Source: Aliidiomarina taiwanensis (GTDB taxonomy: Bacteria > Pseudomonadota > Gammaproteobacteria > Enterobacterales > Alteromonadaceae). From it: 64,000 nucleotides of DNA. Position numbers and translations under genes: made by a program. The first letter of the stretch is position 1. Each line of letters opens with the position of its first letter. Below the pieces are notes generated by a model. That model ran no database searches, was not told the origin of the DNA, and saw only the letters and a program-made list of their open reading frames with translations. This document shows positions 1 through 8,718 of the stretch, in pieces. The stretch spans positions 248,001-312,000 of the forward strand of contig NZ_PIPQ01000001.1 in the NCBI RefSeq assembly GCF_003987015.1, read 5' to 3'.

Positions 1-566
1 CAAAAGGCGAACGTTCTTTCGATATTTATTCACGCCTTTTAAAAGAGGGTGTTATCTTTTTGGTGGGACCTGTTGAAGAGCAAATGGCCAACTTAATTGT
101 TGCGCAAATGCTGTTCTTAGAGTCAGAGAACCCAGAGAAAGATATTCACCTTTATATTAACTCGCCAGGTGGCTCTGTTACTGCGGGTCTTGCGATTTAT
201 GACACCATGCAGTTTATTCGGAATGATGTGTCCACTGTCTGTATTGGTCAGGCCGCAAGCATGGGTGCTTTTTTATTAGCAGGGGGCACGAAGGGCAAAC
301 GTTTCTGCTTGCCAAACTCTCGGGTGATGATACATCAGCCACTGGGTGGTTTCCGTGGCCAGGCCTCTGATATTGAAATTCACGCAAAAGAAATTTTATA
401 TATCAAAGAGCGTCTAAACCAGATGCTTGCTGAGCATACAGGACAAGATATTGACGTTGTCGCCAAGGACACAGACCGCGATAACTTCATGAGCGCAGAG
501 CGCGCAGTTGAATATGGATTAGTTGACTCCATATTAAGTAAACGAGATTTAAAAGAAACAAAGTAA
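1..566 (+). CDS. clpP: ATP-dependent Clp protease proteolytic subunit ClpP (5' end outside window)
   Basis: Self-compartmentalising serine protease that forms a double heptameric ring and degrades substrates unfolded by ClpX or ClpA in the cytosol. The reading frame is already open at the window edge (frame from base 3, [13 protein letters not shown]), so only about the first 25 residues are missing; the TTG at base 60 is internal, not the start. Visible family motifs are the nucleophile segment GQAASMGAF and the catalytic histidine segment MIHQPLGG. clpX follows 21 bp downstream on the same strand, the usual clpPX operon. Confidence 0.97.
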   Translation, partial: KGERSFDIYSRLLKEGVIFLVGPVEEQMANLIVAQMLFLESENPEKDIHLYINSPGGSVTAGLAIYDTMQFIRNDVSTVCIGQAASMGAFLLAGGTKGKRFCLPNSRVMIHQPLGGFRGQASDIEIHAKEILYIKERLNQMLAEHTGQDIDVVAKDTDRDNFMSAERAVEYGLVDSILSKRDLKETK

Positions 567-587
567 CGTAAAGTGCTGGAGAATTAG

Positions 588-1862
588 ATGACTGATAACA
601 CGAGTGGTGGCGCAGAAGGTGGCAAAACATTGTATTGCACTTTCTGTGGGAAAAACCAGCACGAGGTAAAAAAGCTTATTGCAGGGCCTTCGGTGTTCAT
701 TTGCGATGAGTGTGTTGACTTGTGTAACGACATTTTACATGAGGAGCTAAAAGAAGCTGTATCAGAAAGCAGTGCCGTTGCAGAAACAACGCCGAAAGCC
801 ATTCGTGCACACTTAGATGACTATGTTATAGGCCAAGACTGGGCTAAAAAGGTCTTGTCGGTTGCCGTATACAACCATTATAAACGGTTGAATAACGATG
901 GAAAGCACGAAGACGTTGAGCTTGGTAAAAGCAATATCTTATTGATTGGTCCAACAGGTAGCGGTAAAACCTTACTGGCTGAAACATTAGCCCGCTATTT
1001 AGATGTACCTTTTACAATGGCGGATGCAACCACACCCACCGAAGCCGGTTATGTGGGGGAAGATGTAGAAAACATCATTCAAAAGCTATTGCAGAAGTGC
1101 GACTACGACCCGGCGAAAGCAGAGCGTGGCATTGTCTACATTGATGAAATTGACAAGATTTCTCGGAAGTCGGACAACCCTTCTATTACGCGAGATGTGT
1201 CGGGTGAAGGGGTGCAACAAGCGCTCTTGAAGCTGATTGAAGGGACGGTGGCTTCTGTTCCTCCGCAAGGTGGCCGTAAGCATCCCCAGCAAGAGTTTGT
1301 GCAGGTAGATACGTCGAAAATTTTATTTATTTGCGGTGGTGCTTTTGCCGGTTTAGAAAAGGTTATTCAGCAGCGCTTAGCCACAGGAACAGGCATTGGC
1401 TTTTCAGCCCAAGTGAAGTCTGCGGAGGAAAAAGAAACCCCAGACATGCTGACAAAAGTAGAGCCAGAAGACCTTATAAAATTTGGCCTTATACCAGAGT
1501 TTATTGGTCGCTTACCTGTTGTGGCAAGCTTGACAGAGCTAGATGAAGACGCTTTGTTACAAATACTACAAGAGCCAAAAAATGCGATAACCAAGCAGTA
1601 TGGCGCTTTATTTGACATGGAAGGCGTTAGCCTAGAGTTTCGTGAAGACGCTTTGCGTGCCATTGCTCGTAAAGCGATGGAGCGAAAAACAGGCGCACGT
1701 GGTTTACGTTCAATTGTTGAAGACGTTCTACTGACGACCATGTATGAATTGCCGTCCATGGAAAATGTGAACAAAGTGGTGATAGACGAAACCGTAATAG
1801 GTGGCGAGTCAGAGCCTATTATTATATACGGCAACAATGATGCCCATGCCTCAGGCGGTTAA
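588..1862 (+). CDS. clpX: ATP-dependent Clp protease ATP-binding subunit ClpX
   Basis: AAA+ unfoldase that recognises tagged substrates and feeds them to ClpP. The 424-residue length equals that of E. coli ClpX. The N-terminal zinc-binding domain has C17, C20, C39 and C42. Walker A GPTGSGKT lies at about 121-128, the pore loop GYVGEDVE and Walker B IVYIDEID follow, and an IGF loop (GTGIGFSAQ) for docking on ClpP is present. The start has a GGAG Shine-Dalgarno 7 nt upstream. A strong intrinsic terminator follows the stop codon, separating it from lon. Confidence 0.98.
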   Translation: MTDNTSGGAEGGKTLYCTFCGKNQHEVKKLIAGPSVFICDECVDLCNDILHEELKEAVSESSAVAETTPKAIRAHLDDYVIGQDWAKKVLSVAVYNHYKRLNNDGKHEDVELGKSNILLIGPTGSGKTLLAETLARYLDVPFTMADATTPTEAGYVGEDVENIIQKLLQKCDYDPAKAERGIVYIDEIDKISRKSDNPSITRDVSGEGVQQALLKLIEGTVASVPPQGGRKHPQQEFVQVDTSKILFICGGAFAGLEKVIQQRLATGTGIGFSAQVKSAEEKETPDMLTKVEPEDLIKFGLIPEFIGRLPVVASLTELDEDALLQILQEPKNAITKQYGALFDMEGVSLEFREDALRAIARKAMERKTGARGLRSIVEDVLLTTMYELPSMENVNKVVIDETVIGGESEPIIIYGNNDAHASGG

Positions 1863-1872
1863 ATCAGCAGTC

Positions 1873-1898
1873 AAGGGGCCAAATTGGCCCCTTTTTTT
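1873..1898 (+). terminator. Intrinsic terminator of clpPX
   Basis: Perfect 8-bp stem AAGGGGCC/GGCCCCTT with a 5-nt loop, followed by a run of T, 10 bp after the clpX stop. Confidence 0.9.
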
Positions 1899-1907
1899 AT
1901 CTTGCCA

Positions 1908-1936
1908 TTGAAGTTTGCAGCTTTAACCTCATATTA
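1908..1936 (+). promoter_or_regulatory. Candidate sigma-32 (heat-shock) promoter of lon
   Basis: A -35 element TTGAAG (1908-1913) and a -10 element CCTCATATTA (1927-1936) lie about 14 nt apart between the clpX terminator and lon. This resembles the sigma-32 consensus TTGAA / CCCCATNTA with one C-to-T change in the -10. lon is a sigma-32 gene in E. coli. Assignment by eye; no scoring was done. Confidence 0.6.
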
Positions 1937-1980
1937 ATACATAACATTTAATAATTGGAACGCTCCACATGGGGAATGCG

Positions 1981-4314
1981 ATGACTGATAAGAGCGTTGA
2001 ACGCTTAACTATGCCTGTATTGCCGCTACGCGATGTAGTGGTTTATCCACATATGGTGATCCCACTTTTTGTGGGTCGTGAAAAATCAATTCGCTGCCTT
2101 GACGCAGCTATGGAAGCTGGCAAACAAGTATTTTTAGTAGCGCAAAAAGACGCTGCTATCGATGAGCCGGAAGAAGACGATATTTTTGAAATCGGTGCAC
2201 TCGCAACTATTTTGCAAATGCTGAAACTACCTGACGGTACAGTGAAAGTTCTGGTTGAGGGGACACAGCGAGCGAAGGTGAGTGCCTGGAAACAAGACGA
2301 AGACTATTTCACGGCCGACATTGAAATGCTTGACAGTGAAGGGTTAGAAGAAAAAGAAGAAGAGGTACTGAGCCGCTCTGCGATGAATCAGTTTGAAGGG
2401 TACGTGAAACTGAATAAAAAAATCGCACCTGAAGTACTGACTTCTTTGTCTGGTATTGATGACGCTGACAGATTAGCAGACACCATGGCTGCGCATATGC
2501 CCTTAAAGCTGGCCGACAAACAACAAGTGCTTGAGCTTACGAATGTGCGTGAGCGCATAGAGTATTTGCTTGCTTTGATGGAAGGCGAAATAGATATTTT
2601 GCAGATCGAGCGCAAAATTAGAAACCGGGTCAAGCAGCAAATGGAAAAAAGCCAGCGCGAGTACTATTTGAATGAGCAAATGAAAGCTATTCAAAAAGAA
2701 CTCGGCGAGGGTGAAGACGGTGTGGATGAGTTTGAGGCACTTGGCCAACGTATTACCGAAGCCAAAATGCCTAAAGAAGCGGAAGAAAAAACCCGCTCTG
2801 AACTGCAAAAATTACGCATGATGTCGCCGATGTCAGCAGAAGCCACCGTGGTTCGTAGTTACATTGAATGGATGACAAATATTCCTTGGCATAAACGCAG
2901 CCGAGTTAAGCGTGACCTCGCCAAGGCGGAAGAAATTCTGAATGCAGACCATTACGGCTTAGAGAAAGTTAAAGAGCGGATTCTTGATTACCTTGCGGTT
3001 CAGCAACGGAGTAAGAAAGTACGCGGTCCTATTCTGTGCTTAGTGGGGCCACCGGGTGTGGGTAAAACCTCTCTTGGGCGCTCTATTGCCCGTGCTACAG
3101 GTCGGAAATATGTTCGCATGGCCCTTGGTGGGGTTCGTGACGAAGCTGAAATACGGGGGCATCGCCGCACTTACATTGGCTCTATGCCAGGTAAATTAAT
3201 GCAGCAAATGGCCAAAGTAGAAGTACGCAACCCATTGTTCCTGTTGGACGAGATCGACAAAATGGCGTCGGATATGCGGGGAGATCCTGCATCAGCATTG
3301 CTAGAAGTGCTTGATCCGGAACAAAACAATTCCTTCAATGACCACTACTTAGAGGTGGACTACGACCTGTCGGATGTGATGTTTGTGGCCACCTCGAACA
3401 GCATGAATATTCCAGCTCCTTTATTAGACCGTATGGAAGTCATTCGTCTGTCAGGTTACACAGAAGACGAAAAACTAAACATTGCAAAGCGTCATTTGTT
3501 GAATAAACAGATTGAACGAAATGGGTTGAAAACGAAAGAAATCGACATCACGGATGACGCTATTCTTGGTATTATTCGTTACTACACCCGTGAAGCCGGA
3601 GTGCGTAACCTTGAACGAGAGCTTTCTACCTTATGTCGTAAGTCGGTGCGCCGTATTTTGTTGGACAAAAAGCTAACGAAAATCACCATTACAGAAAACG
3701 ACTTAGAAGACTTTTTAGGGGTACGCCGCTTTGACTTTGGTCGCGCTGAAGAAAGCAACCAAGTGGGGCAGGTCAATGGCTTAGCTTGGACACAAGTTGG
3801 CGGTGACCTATTAACCATAGAAGCAACGACAGTTTCAGGTAAAGGGAAAAACCTGAGCACAGGTTCGCTTGGCGATGTCATGAAAGAGTCTATTAGCACA
3901 GCGCTTACTGTGGTGCGTAGCCGTGCTGAAAAGCTGGGTATCGACCCTAAGTTTTATGAGAATAAAGACATACATGTGCATGTACCAGAAGGAGCCACAC
4001 CGAAGGATGGACCAAGCGCAGGTATTGGCATGGTAACAGCCTTAGTGTCGGCTTTAACTGAAATACCAGTCCGTGCGGATGTGGCGATGACGGGGGAAAT
4101 TACGCTTCGAGGCGAGGTGCTTGCTATAGGAGGATTGAAAGAAAAACTACTAGCAGCACACCGTGGTGGTATCCGTCGGGTGATCATTCCGAAAGAGAAT
4201 AAACGTGAGCTAAAAGAGATTCCGGACAATATTAAGGCAGATTTAGACATTCACGCGGTCCAGTGGGTGGATGAAGTGCTCGAATTGTCCCTTGCAGAGA
4301 ACCCGTTTAAGTAG
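1981..4314 (+). CDS. lon: ATP-dependent endopeptidase La (Lon)
   Basis: Cytosolic AAA+ serine protease that degrades misfolded and short-lived regulatory proteins. Domains run from the N-terminal substrate-binding LON domain (PVLPLRDVVVYPHMV), through a coiled segment (MEKSQREYYLNEQMKAIQKE), AAA+ with Walker A GPPGVGKT, to the C-terminal protease with catalytic serine in PKDGPSAGIG and lysine in GLKEKLLAA. I chose ATG 1981 because it aligns with the E. coli N terminus and has GGGGA about 6 nt upstream; an in-frame ATG at 1969 would add four residues. It sits between clpX and hupB as in E. coli. Confidence 0.97.
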   Translation: MTDKSVERLTMPVLPLRDVVVYPHMVIPLFVGREKSIRCLDAAMEAGKQVFLVAQKDAAIDEPEEDDIFEIGALATILQMLKLPDGTVKVLVEGTQRAKVSAWKQDEDYFTADIEMLDSEGLEEKEEEVLSRSAMNQFEGYVKLNKKIAPEVLTSLSGIDDADRLADTMAAHMPLKLADKQQVLELTNVRERIEYLLALMEGEIDILQIERKIRNRVKQQMEKSQREYYLNEQMKAIQKELGEGEDGVDEFEALGQRITEAKMPKEAEEKTRSELQKLRMMSPMSAEATVVRSYIEWMTNIPWHKRSRVKRDLAKAEEILNADHYGLEKVKERILDYLAVQQRSKKVRGPILCLVGPPGVGKTSLGRSIARATGRKYVRMALGGVRDEAEIRGHRRTYIGSMPGKLMQQMAKVEVRNPLFLLDEIDKMASDMRGDPASALLEVLDPEQNNSFNDHYLEVDYDLSDVMFVATSNSMNIPAPLLDRMEVIRLSGYTEDEKLNIAKRHLLNKQIERNGLKTKEIDITDDAILGIIRYYTREAGVRNLERELSTLCRKSVRRILLDKKLTKITITENDLEDFLGVRRFDFGRAEESNQVGQVNGLAWTQVGGDLLTIEATTVSGKGKNLSTGSLGDVMKESISTALTVVRSRAEKLGIDPKFYENKDIHVHVPEGATPKDGPSAGIGMVTALVSALTEIPVRADVAMTGEITLRGEVLAIGGLKEKLLAAHRGGIRRVIIPKENKRELKEIPDNIKADLDIHAVQWVDEVLELSLAENPFK

Positions 4315-4334
4315 CTGATAAGTAAGTATTTTTA

Positions 4335-4359
4335 TTTGGGGTGAAGGAACGCCCCAAAA
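4335..4359 (+). other. Hairpin downstream of lon
   Basis: Nine-bp stem TTTGGGGTG/CGCCCCAAA (one G-T pair) around an AAGGAA loop, 20 bp after the lon stop. No T-run follows on either strand, so it may stabilise the 3' end or be a weak terminator. Confidence 0.4.
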
Positions 4360-4498
4360 TTTAATGGAAAAAAGTGTTAAATTTTAACGAAAAATGCTTT
4401 TCATCAGCGATTACTGTGATAGCCTTATGCAAGCTATGAAAAGCCATATAGGGCAAGGCTCTTAAGGGAATTATGTACAAACACTGTATTCCGAGCTC

Positions 4499-4527
4499 TT
4501 GAACTAACGCTATAAGCTTGTTATAAA
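4499..4527 (+). promoter_or_regulatory. Sigma-70 promoter of hupB
   Basis: TTGAAC (4499-4504), a 17-nt spacer and TATAAA (4522-4527). Predicted start near 4534 gives a leader of about 58 nt. The rest of the 278-bp lon-hupB gap shows no gene. Confidence 0.7.
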
Positions 4528-4592
4528 CTTTGTTAGCCATTAATGTGAATGGGCTAAAGAACTCCATAATAACAATCGAAGGGGATGATACT

Positions 4593-4865
4593 GTGAACAA
4601 GTCTCAGCTTATTGACAAAATCGCAGAAGACGCAGAACTATCTAAAGCCGCAGCGAGCCGCGCATTAGATTCAATGATTAACGCGGTAACTGAAGCATTA
4701 AAGAATGATGATCAAGTTGCTCTAGTAGGTTTTGGTACTTTCTCTGTGCGCGAGCGTAGCGCACGTCAAGGCCGTAACCCACAAACAGGTGAAACCATCC
4801 AAATCGCAGCTGCTAAAGTACCTGCATTCAAGGCTGGTAAAGCGCTAAAAGATGCTGTGAACTAA
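4593..4865 (+). CDS. hupB: DNA-binding protein HU, beta-type
   Basis: Small histone-like protein that dimerises and bends DNA in the nucleoid. The GTG at 4593 gives the standard 90-residue protein ([20 protein letters not shown]...) and has GAAGGGGA about 8 nt upstream; longer in-frame extensions upstream do not match the family. The DNA-binding arm [11 protein letters not shown] and the conserved GFGTF turn are present. It has its own promoter and terminator and lies between lon and ppiD, the position of E. coli hupB. Confidence 0.97.
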   Translation: MNKSQLIDKIAEDAELSKAAASRALDSMINAVTEALKNDDQVALVGFGTFSVRERSARQGRNPQTGETIQIAAAKVPAFKAGKALKDAVN

Positions 4866-4884
4866 GCATTTGTTAATCTAGTTT

Positions 4885-4914
4885 ACAAAGGCGCCGTTTG
4901 GCGCCTTTGTTGTT
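4885..4914 (+). terminator. Intrinsic terminator of hupB
   Basis: Eleven-bp perfect stem ACAAAGGCGCC/GGCGCCTTTGT with loop GTTT, followed by a T-rich tail, 20 bp after the stop. Confidence 0.9.
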
Positions 4915-4993
4915 ATTACAGGGTAAATAACCCGCATTGATTCTATGATATACTTTTGCCTCCTTCTTTCTGAGTGAAGCGCAACCATTGTGT

Positions 4994-5002
4994 TGGTATA
5001 CT
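4994..5002 (+). promoter_or_regulatory. Extended -10 promoter candidate for ppiD
   Basis: TGGTATACT matches the extended -10 pattern TGnTATAAT with one mismatch, about 45 nt before the ppiD ATG. No convincing -35 is seen. Confidence 0.45.
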
Positions 5003-5046
5003 TAGAAAACAATATTGTTTAGTGGTTAGCCATAAAGAGACATTTT

Positions 5047-6915
5047 ATGCTCGAGAAGATTCGTGAAGGCTCACAAGGGCCTATAGTTAAAATTATTTTA
5101 AGTGTCATTATTATTGCTTTTGCGTTGACGGGTGTGAATGCCTATTTGGGTGGCAATGCCGATGTTTATGTTGCGAAAGTCAATGATACAGAGATTTCAC
5201 GCGCAGAGTTTGACCGTGCTTACCAAAGTCAGCGTAGTCGTATGGAAGAGCAGTTTGGTGATATGTTCGCTATGCTTGCGAGCGATGACACCTACATGCA
5301 GCAGCTGCGTAGAAGCGTATTGGAAGAGCTGATTGAAGAAAAGCTAGCCGTGCAGTTTGCACAAGAGCTTGGCCTGCAGCAGTCGCCCGAGGCGTTACGA
5401 AGAACCATTCGTACCATGCCTGAGTTTCAAGTGAATGGTCAGTTTAATAACGACGTGTACAATCGTACATTAATGATGCTCGGCTTTAACTCGGCACAAT
5501 TCATCGGCTATATGGAAGAACAAATGGTGCGCATGCTCATGCTTCAAGGCGTGTTGAGCTCAGAGTTTAGCTTGCCAAATGAAGTGACCCGTTTCCAACA
5601 GTTGCAGAATGAGCGCCGCAGTGGTCGTTATGCTGTTGTGACAGGCGAGCAGTTTACCGAGCAAGTAACACTCAGTGATGCAGAAATAGAAGCTTGGTAC
5701 TACGACAATGCAGAACGGTTTGAAGTACCAGAGCAAATTCAACTGAAGTATATTGAGCTTCGCTATGAAGATGTGATGGCACAGGCAACAGTTAGTGACG
5801 AAGAAGTGCGTCAGTACTACGACAACAACCCGAATGCTTATAGCACAAATGAAGAGCGCCGAATTGCCCACATTCTGTTTGAGTTTGGTGACGATGAAGC
5901 AGCCGCACGTGCTCGCGCTGAAGCTGCACTAGCACGACTGCAAGCGGGAGAGTCCTTCGCAGAGTTAGCGGCTGAACTTTCAGACGACACATTCAGTGGC
6001 GAAGACGGTGGTCGTTTAGGTGTGCTTGAACGAGGCAGCATCGACCCCGACGTTGAGCAAGCAGGTTTTGCGTTAACGGCAGCAGGCGATATATCGGACG
6101 TGGTGCGTTCTGAGTTTGGTTTTCACATTATTCAGCTGACCGACCTTGAGCCTGGAACTCAGCAAAGCTTTGCTGATGTTGCCGATGATATTCGCGAAAA
6201 CCTGCGACGTGTGGCTGGTGAAACAGAGTACTTCCGCCTGCAACAAGAGTTGGCGCGTATTTCATTTGAAGTGCCTGACACTTTGGAAATTGCCGCAGAA
6301 CAGCTTGGTTTAGAGGTAAAAACGAGCCCTGTTATCACGCGGGTAAATGCACCAGAAGGATTTAATGACGCAGCCTTACTCGCACAAGCATTTTCTCCAG
6401 ACGTGACGGAGCGTGAGTTGAATAGTGAGCTTGTAGAGCTTGATGAGCGTTCTTTGGTGGTTCGCAACCATTCATACCAGCCAACGCATACACGACCATT
6501 AGCAGAAGTGCGTGAGCAAATTGTGTCAGTATTGACCGCTGAGAAAGCACAAGAAATGGCTTTAGCACAAGCTGAGCAATTAGCGCAAAGCTTGCGCAGT
6601 GGCGAGCCAGTGGATGTGGAGTTTGCCTATATTGAGGCGGCGGGTCGTTTTGGTTCAGAATTACCTGGCGCGGTTCGCCAACAACTCTTTAAAATGCCGT
6701 TTGCGAAAGAGTCCGAGTCAGCACAGGTAACTGCTGTGGCACTTAGTAATGGTGACGCTGCCGTGCTAGAGCTGACTGACGTGTCCGCTGGGGTAGTGAA
6801 CGCTGAAATGAACGAGCAATTTGAGTCTCGTTTAGCGAATGACTTCACGGACCGAGCTTACACAGGTTTGATGGAAAGCTTAAAAGCGAAGGCGAAGATA
6901 GTTCGCCGCTTGTAA
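5047..6915 (+). CDS. ppiD: Periplasmic peptidyl-prolyl isomerase/chaperone PpiD
   Basis: Inner-membrane-anchored periplasmic chaperone with a parvulin domain that helps proteins leaving the Sec translocon. The 622-residue length matches E. coli PpiD (623). One N-terminal membrane segment (about residues 14-35, IVKIILSVIIIAFALTGV) is followed by a SurA-like N domain, a parvulin domain at about 270-365 (RRIAHILFEF ... EFGFHIIQLTDLEPG) and a C-terminal domain. It follows hupB as in enterobacteria and ends at a strong terminator shared with the convergent Bat operon. Confidence 0.95.
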   Translation: MLEKIREGSQGPIVKIILSVIIIAFALTGVNAYLGGNADVYVAKVNDTEISRAEFDRAYQSQRSRMEEQFGDMFAMLASDDTYMQQLRRSVLEELIEEKLAVQFAQELGLQQSPEALRRTIRTMPEFQVNGQFNNDVYNRTLMMLGFNSAQFIGYMEEQMVRMLMLQGVLSSEFSLPNEVTRFQQLQNERRSGRYAVVTGEQFTEQVTLSDAEIEAWYYDNAERFEVPEQIQLKYIELRYEDVMAQATVSDEEVRQYYDNNPNAYSTNEERRIAHILFEFGDDEAAARARAEAALARLQAGESFAELAAELSDDTFSGEDGGRLGVLERGSIDPDVEQAGFALTAAGDISDVVRSEFGFHIIQLTDLEPGTQQSFADVADDIRENLRRVAGETEYFRLQQELARISFEVPDTLEIAAEQLGLEVKTSPVITRVNAPEGFNDAALLAQAFSPDVTERELNSELVELDERSLVVRNHSYQPTHTRPLAEVREQIVSVLTAEKAQEMALAQAEQLAQSLRSGEPVDVEFAYIEAAGRFGSELPGAVRQQLFKMPFAKESESAQVTAVALSNGDAAVLELTDVSAGVVNAEMNEQFESRLANDFTDRAYTGLMESLKAKAKIVRRL

Positions 6916-6933
6916 TACCGGGTTATTAAACAT

Positions 6934-6962
6934 AAGCCCTCTCAGGTGAGAGGGCTTTTTTT
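6934..6962 (+). terminator. Intrinsic terminator of ppiD
   Basis: Ten-bp stem AAGCCCTCTC/GAGAGGGCTT with AGGT loop and a run of seven T. The convergent Bat operon ends 25 bp further on. Confidence 0.92.
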
Positions 6963-6986
6963 ATGGGCTCGATAAATAAAGCGGGA

Positions 6987-8699
6987 TCAGCGGGGATATA
7001 AGCCTGCAGTGGCTGCAGAGCCATGGTGTGCTCGGCTATGCAAGTGCGCAATGGCTGTCCATAGCTGTTTACCATGTCGCCAGGGTTGCTTCTGCGCACT
7101 GTATAGACTGCTCTCAAGTAGGTTTATTTGCTCCAAGAGTAGCGAGTCGTGGGGGAAGGCTTGTTTTAGATTGTTCAGGCTTCCATGAGAGCCTACTCGC
7201 GCCTTTTGCCATTGGTTAAGAGCCTGTATTGCCAAGGTGCTGTCATTTTTGTCACAGGCTCGTTTTAGCTGGTTTAATGCATCGCGAGCACGTATTGGTA
7301 CCGTATGAGCGGGCATGTCATCGCTTACACGGGCACGTTTTAGCTTTCGTAGAGCCACGACTAAGACGGAAAGTGTTACCAGCCACAATAGACTCATGCC
7401 AGCAAATGCAATGGGTAACCAAGGGGGTGTCTGCGTGGGCTGGCTGACGACAACGCTGCTTTCTTCAGGACGAACGAGCTCAGTTATTGCTCCTGTGTCT
7501 TCCTCAAGTTGGACCGCTTGAGGTGAAGCAAGTCCTGCAGGGGGCGAAACTATAGAGAACTCCCGCTCTGGAAGTACAGCATATTCTATGGACTCGGTTC
7601 GGCTGTTAAACCAAGGAAGCTTTACTTCGGGCAAGGTCACTGTTCCTGCTTGTGACGGGATAATGACAACCGTATAGCGGGCCTGAGCAACATGCATGCC
7701 GTTCTTCACAGCATTTGTTAATTGCGGACGTTCTGGGTAAGTCCGAAGTGACTCAGGCCACTGCAGCGTTATCTCAGGTAAGCTTTCTGCTGCAACATTC
7801 GCAGCCGTAAGGGTAATCGTGCGGGTGACAGGCTCACCGACAGGGAAAACAGCGCGTTCAGTGTCCCATGTTTCTTCTAAAGTCACTTGCTCGCTAATAA
7901 ACCAAGTACCAGGGAAGTTGTCTGGCTTTGGCTTCACCTCTAGCTGAATGCTGGGGGTATGGAGAGTCACTTGTTCTGGTCGACCAAATCCCAAAAGGCC
8001 TCGGCTGCTGCGAGTACGTGAAATACCATTAAAAACTGCGCCTTTGATGTCAAGCTCACCGCTACGTTGAGGAGTAATTGCATACTCCTGGGTTATTACA
8101 CGATACCTCTGGCCATTGATGATTTCTTGGCGCTCTCGGTTTTGGGTCACCATTTGTATGTCCGCATTTGCTGCTTCTGGGGCGTTGATGGTGCCACTGT
8201 CTAATGCGGTGTTGTTTTGTAAATACAACTCTACTTTATACATAAGCTGCTCACGCACGTAGGGCTGTTCGTTGGAAAGCTCTGCTTGAATAAAGTATGG
8301 ACGCTGTTCGCCACTTGCAGACATAGTGGCTTGGATAACCTCTATGTCTAACGGCTCTGTTGTGTATCCTTGAATGTTCAATGAAGGAATAGTGTAGGTA
8401 CCCGGTGACTGAGCTGTTAAACGGACTTGCCAACGAGTTGTTTGTGTCATTACCCCTTGCACCAATGAATGGGACTTTTCTGAGGCGGTCGCACCTACAA
8501 TAAAGTCTTTTAGTAAGGGAGAGGTGTCGAAGGCCCAGTTTGGTAGGTCCTCGTTCGCTGTGATAATGAGATTAAAGGACTCATTCATGATCACCGGGTT
8601 GCGATCAACGGACACATCTACCTGAAGTGCTGCGAAAGCGGGCAGACTGATCAGACCTATAAGGCAAATAACAGCATAAAAAAGCCTAAACAAAGGCAT
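6987..8699 (-). CDS. batD: BatD-like protein (Bat operon, formerly 'oxygen tolerance')
   Basis: Large periplasmic protein anchored to the inner membrane, usually encoded with BatA/BatB and MoxR; the exact biochemical role of the family is unsettled. It has an N-terminal signal peptide (LFYAVICLIGLISLPAFA), tandem beta-rich domains beginning LQVDVSVDRNPVIMNESFNL, a membrane segment near residues 430-450 (LPIAFAGMSLLWLVTLSVLVVAL) and a cytosolic C-terminal tail. It is the last gene of the minus-strand operon, 19 bp after the vWA/TPR gene. Confidence 0.85.
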   Translation of the reverse strand: MPLFRLFYAVICLIGLISLPAFAALQVDVSVDRNPVIMNESFNLIITANEDLPNWAFDTSPLLKDFIVGATASEKSHSLVQGVMTQTTRWQVRLTAQSPGTYTIPSLNIQGYTTEPLDIEVIQATMSASGEQRPYFIQAELSNEQPYVREQLMYKVELYLQNNTALDSGTINAPEAANADIQMVTQNRERQEIINGQRYRVITQEYAITPQRSGELDIKGAVFNGISRTRSSRGLLGFGRPEQVTLHTPSIQLEVKPKPDNFPGTWFISEQVTLEETWDTERAVFPVGEPVTRTITLTAANVAAESLPEITLQWPESLRTYPERPQLTNAVKNGMHVAQARYTVVIIPSQAGTVTLPEVKLPWFNSRTESIEYAVLPEREFSIVSPPAGLASPQAVQLEEDTGAITELVRPEESSVVVSQPTQTPPWLPIAFAGMSLLWLVTLSVLVVALRKLKRARVSDDMPAHTVPIRARDALNQLKRACDKNDSTLAIQALNQWQKARVGSHGSLNNLKQAFPHDSLLLEQINLLESSLYSAQKQPWRHGKQLWTAIAHLHSRAHHGSAATAGLYPR

Positions 8700-8718
8700 G
8701 GTAATGTCCTCTTTTCAG

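Noticed and set aside
4315-4592. Hidden small gene or ncRNA between lon and hupB
   Set aside because: Only a hairpin and a good hupB promoter are visible; short frames there lack ribosome-binding sites.
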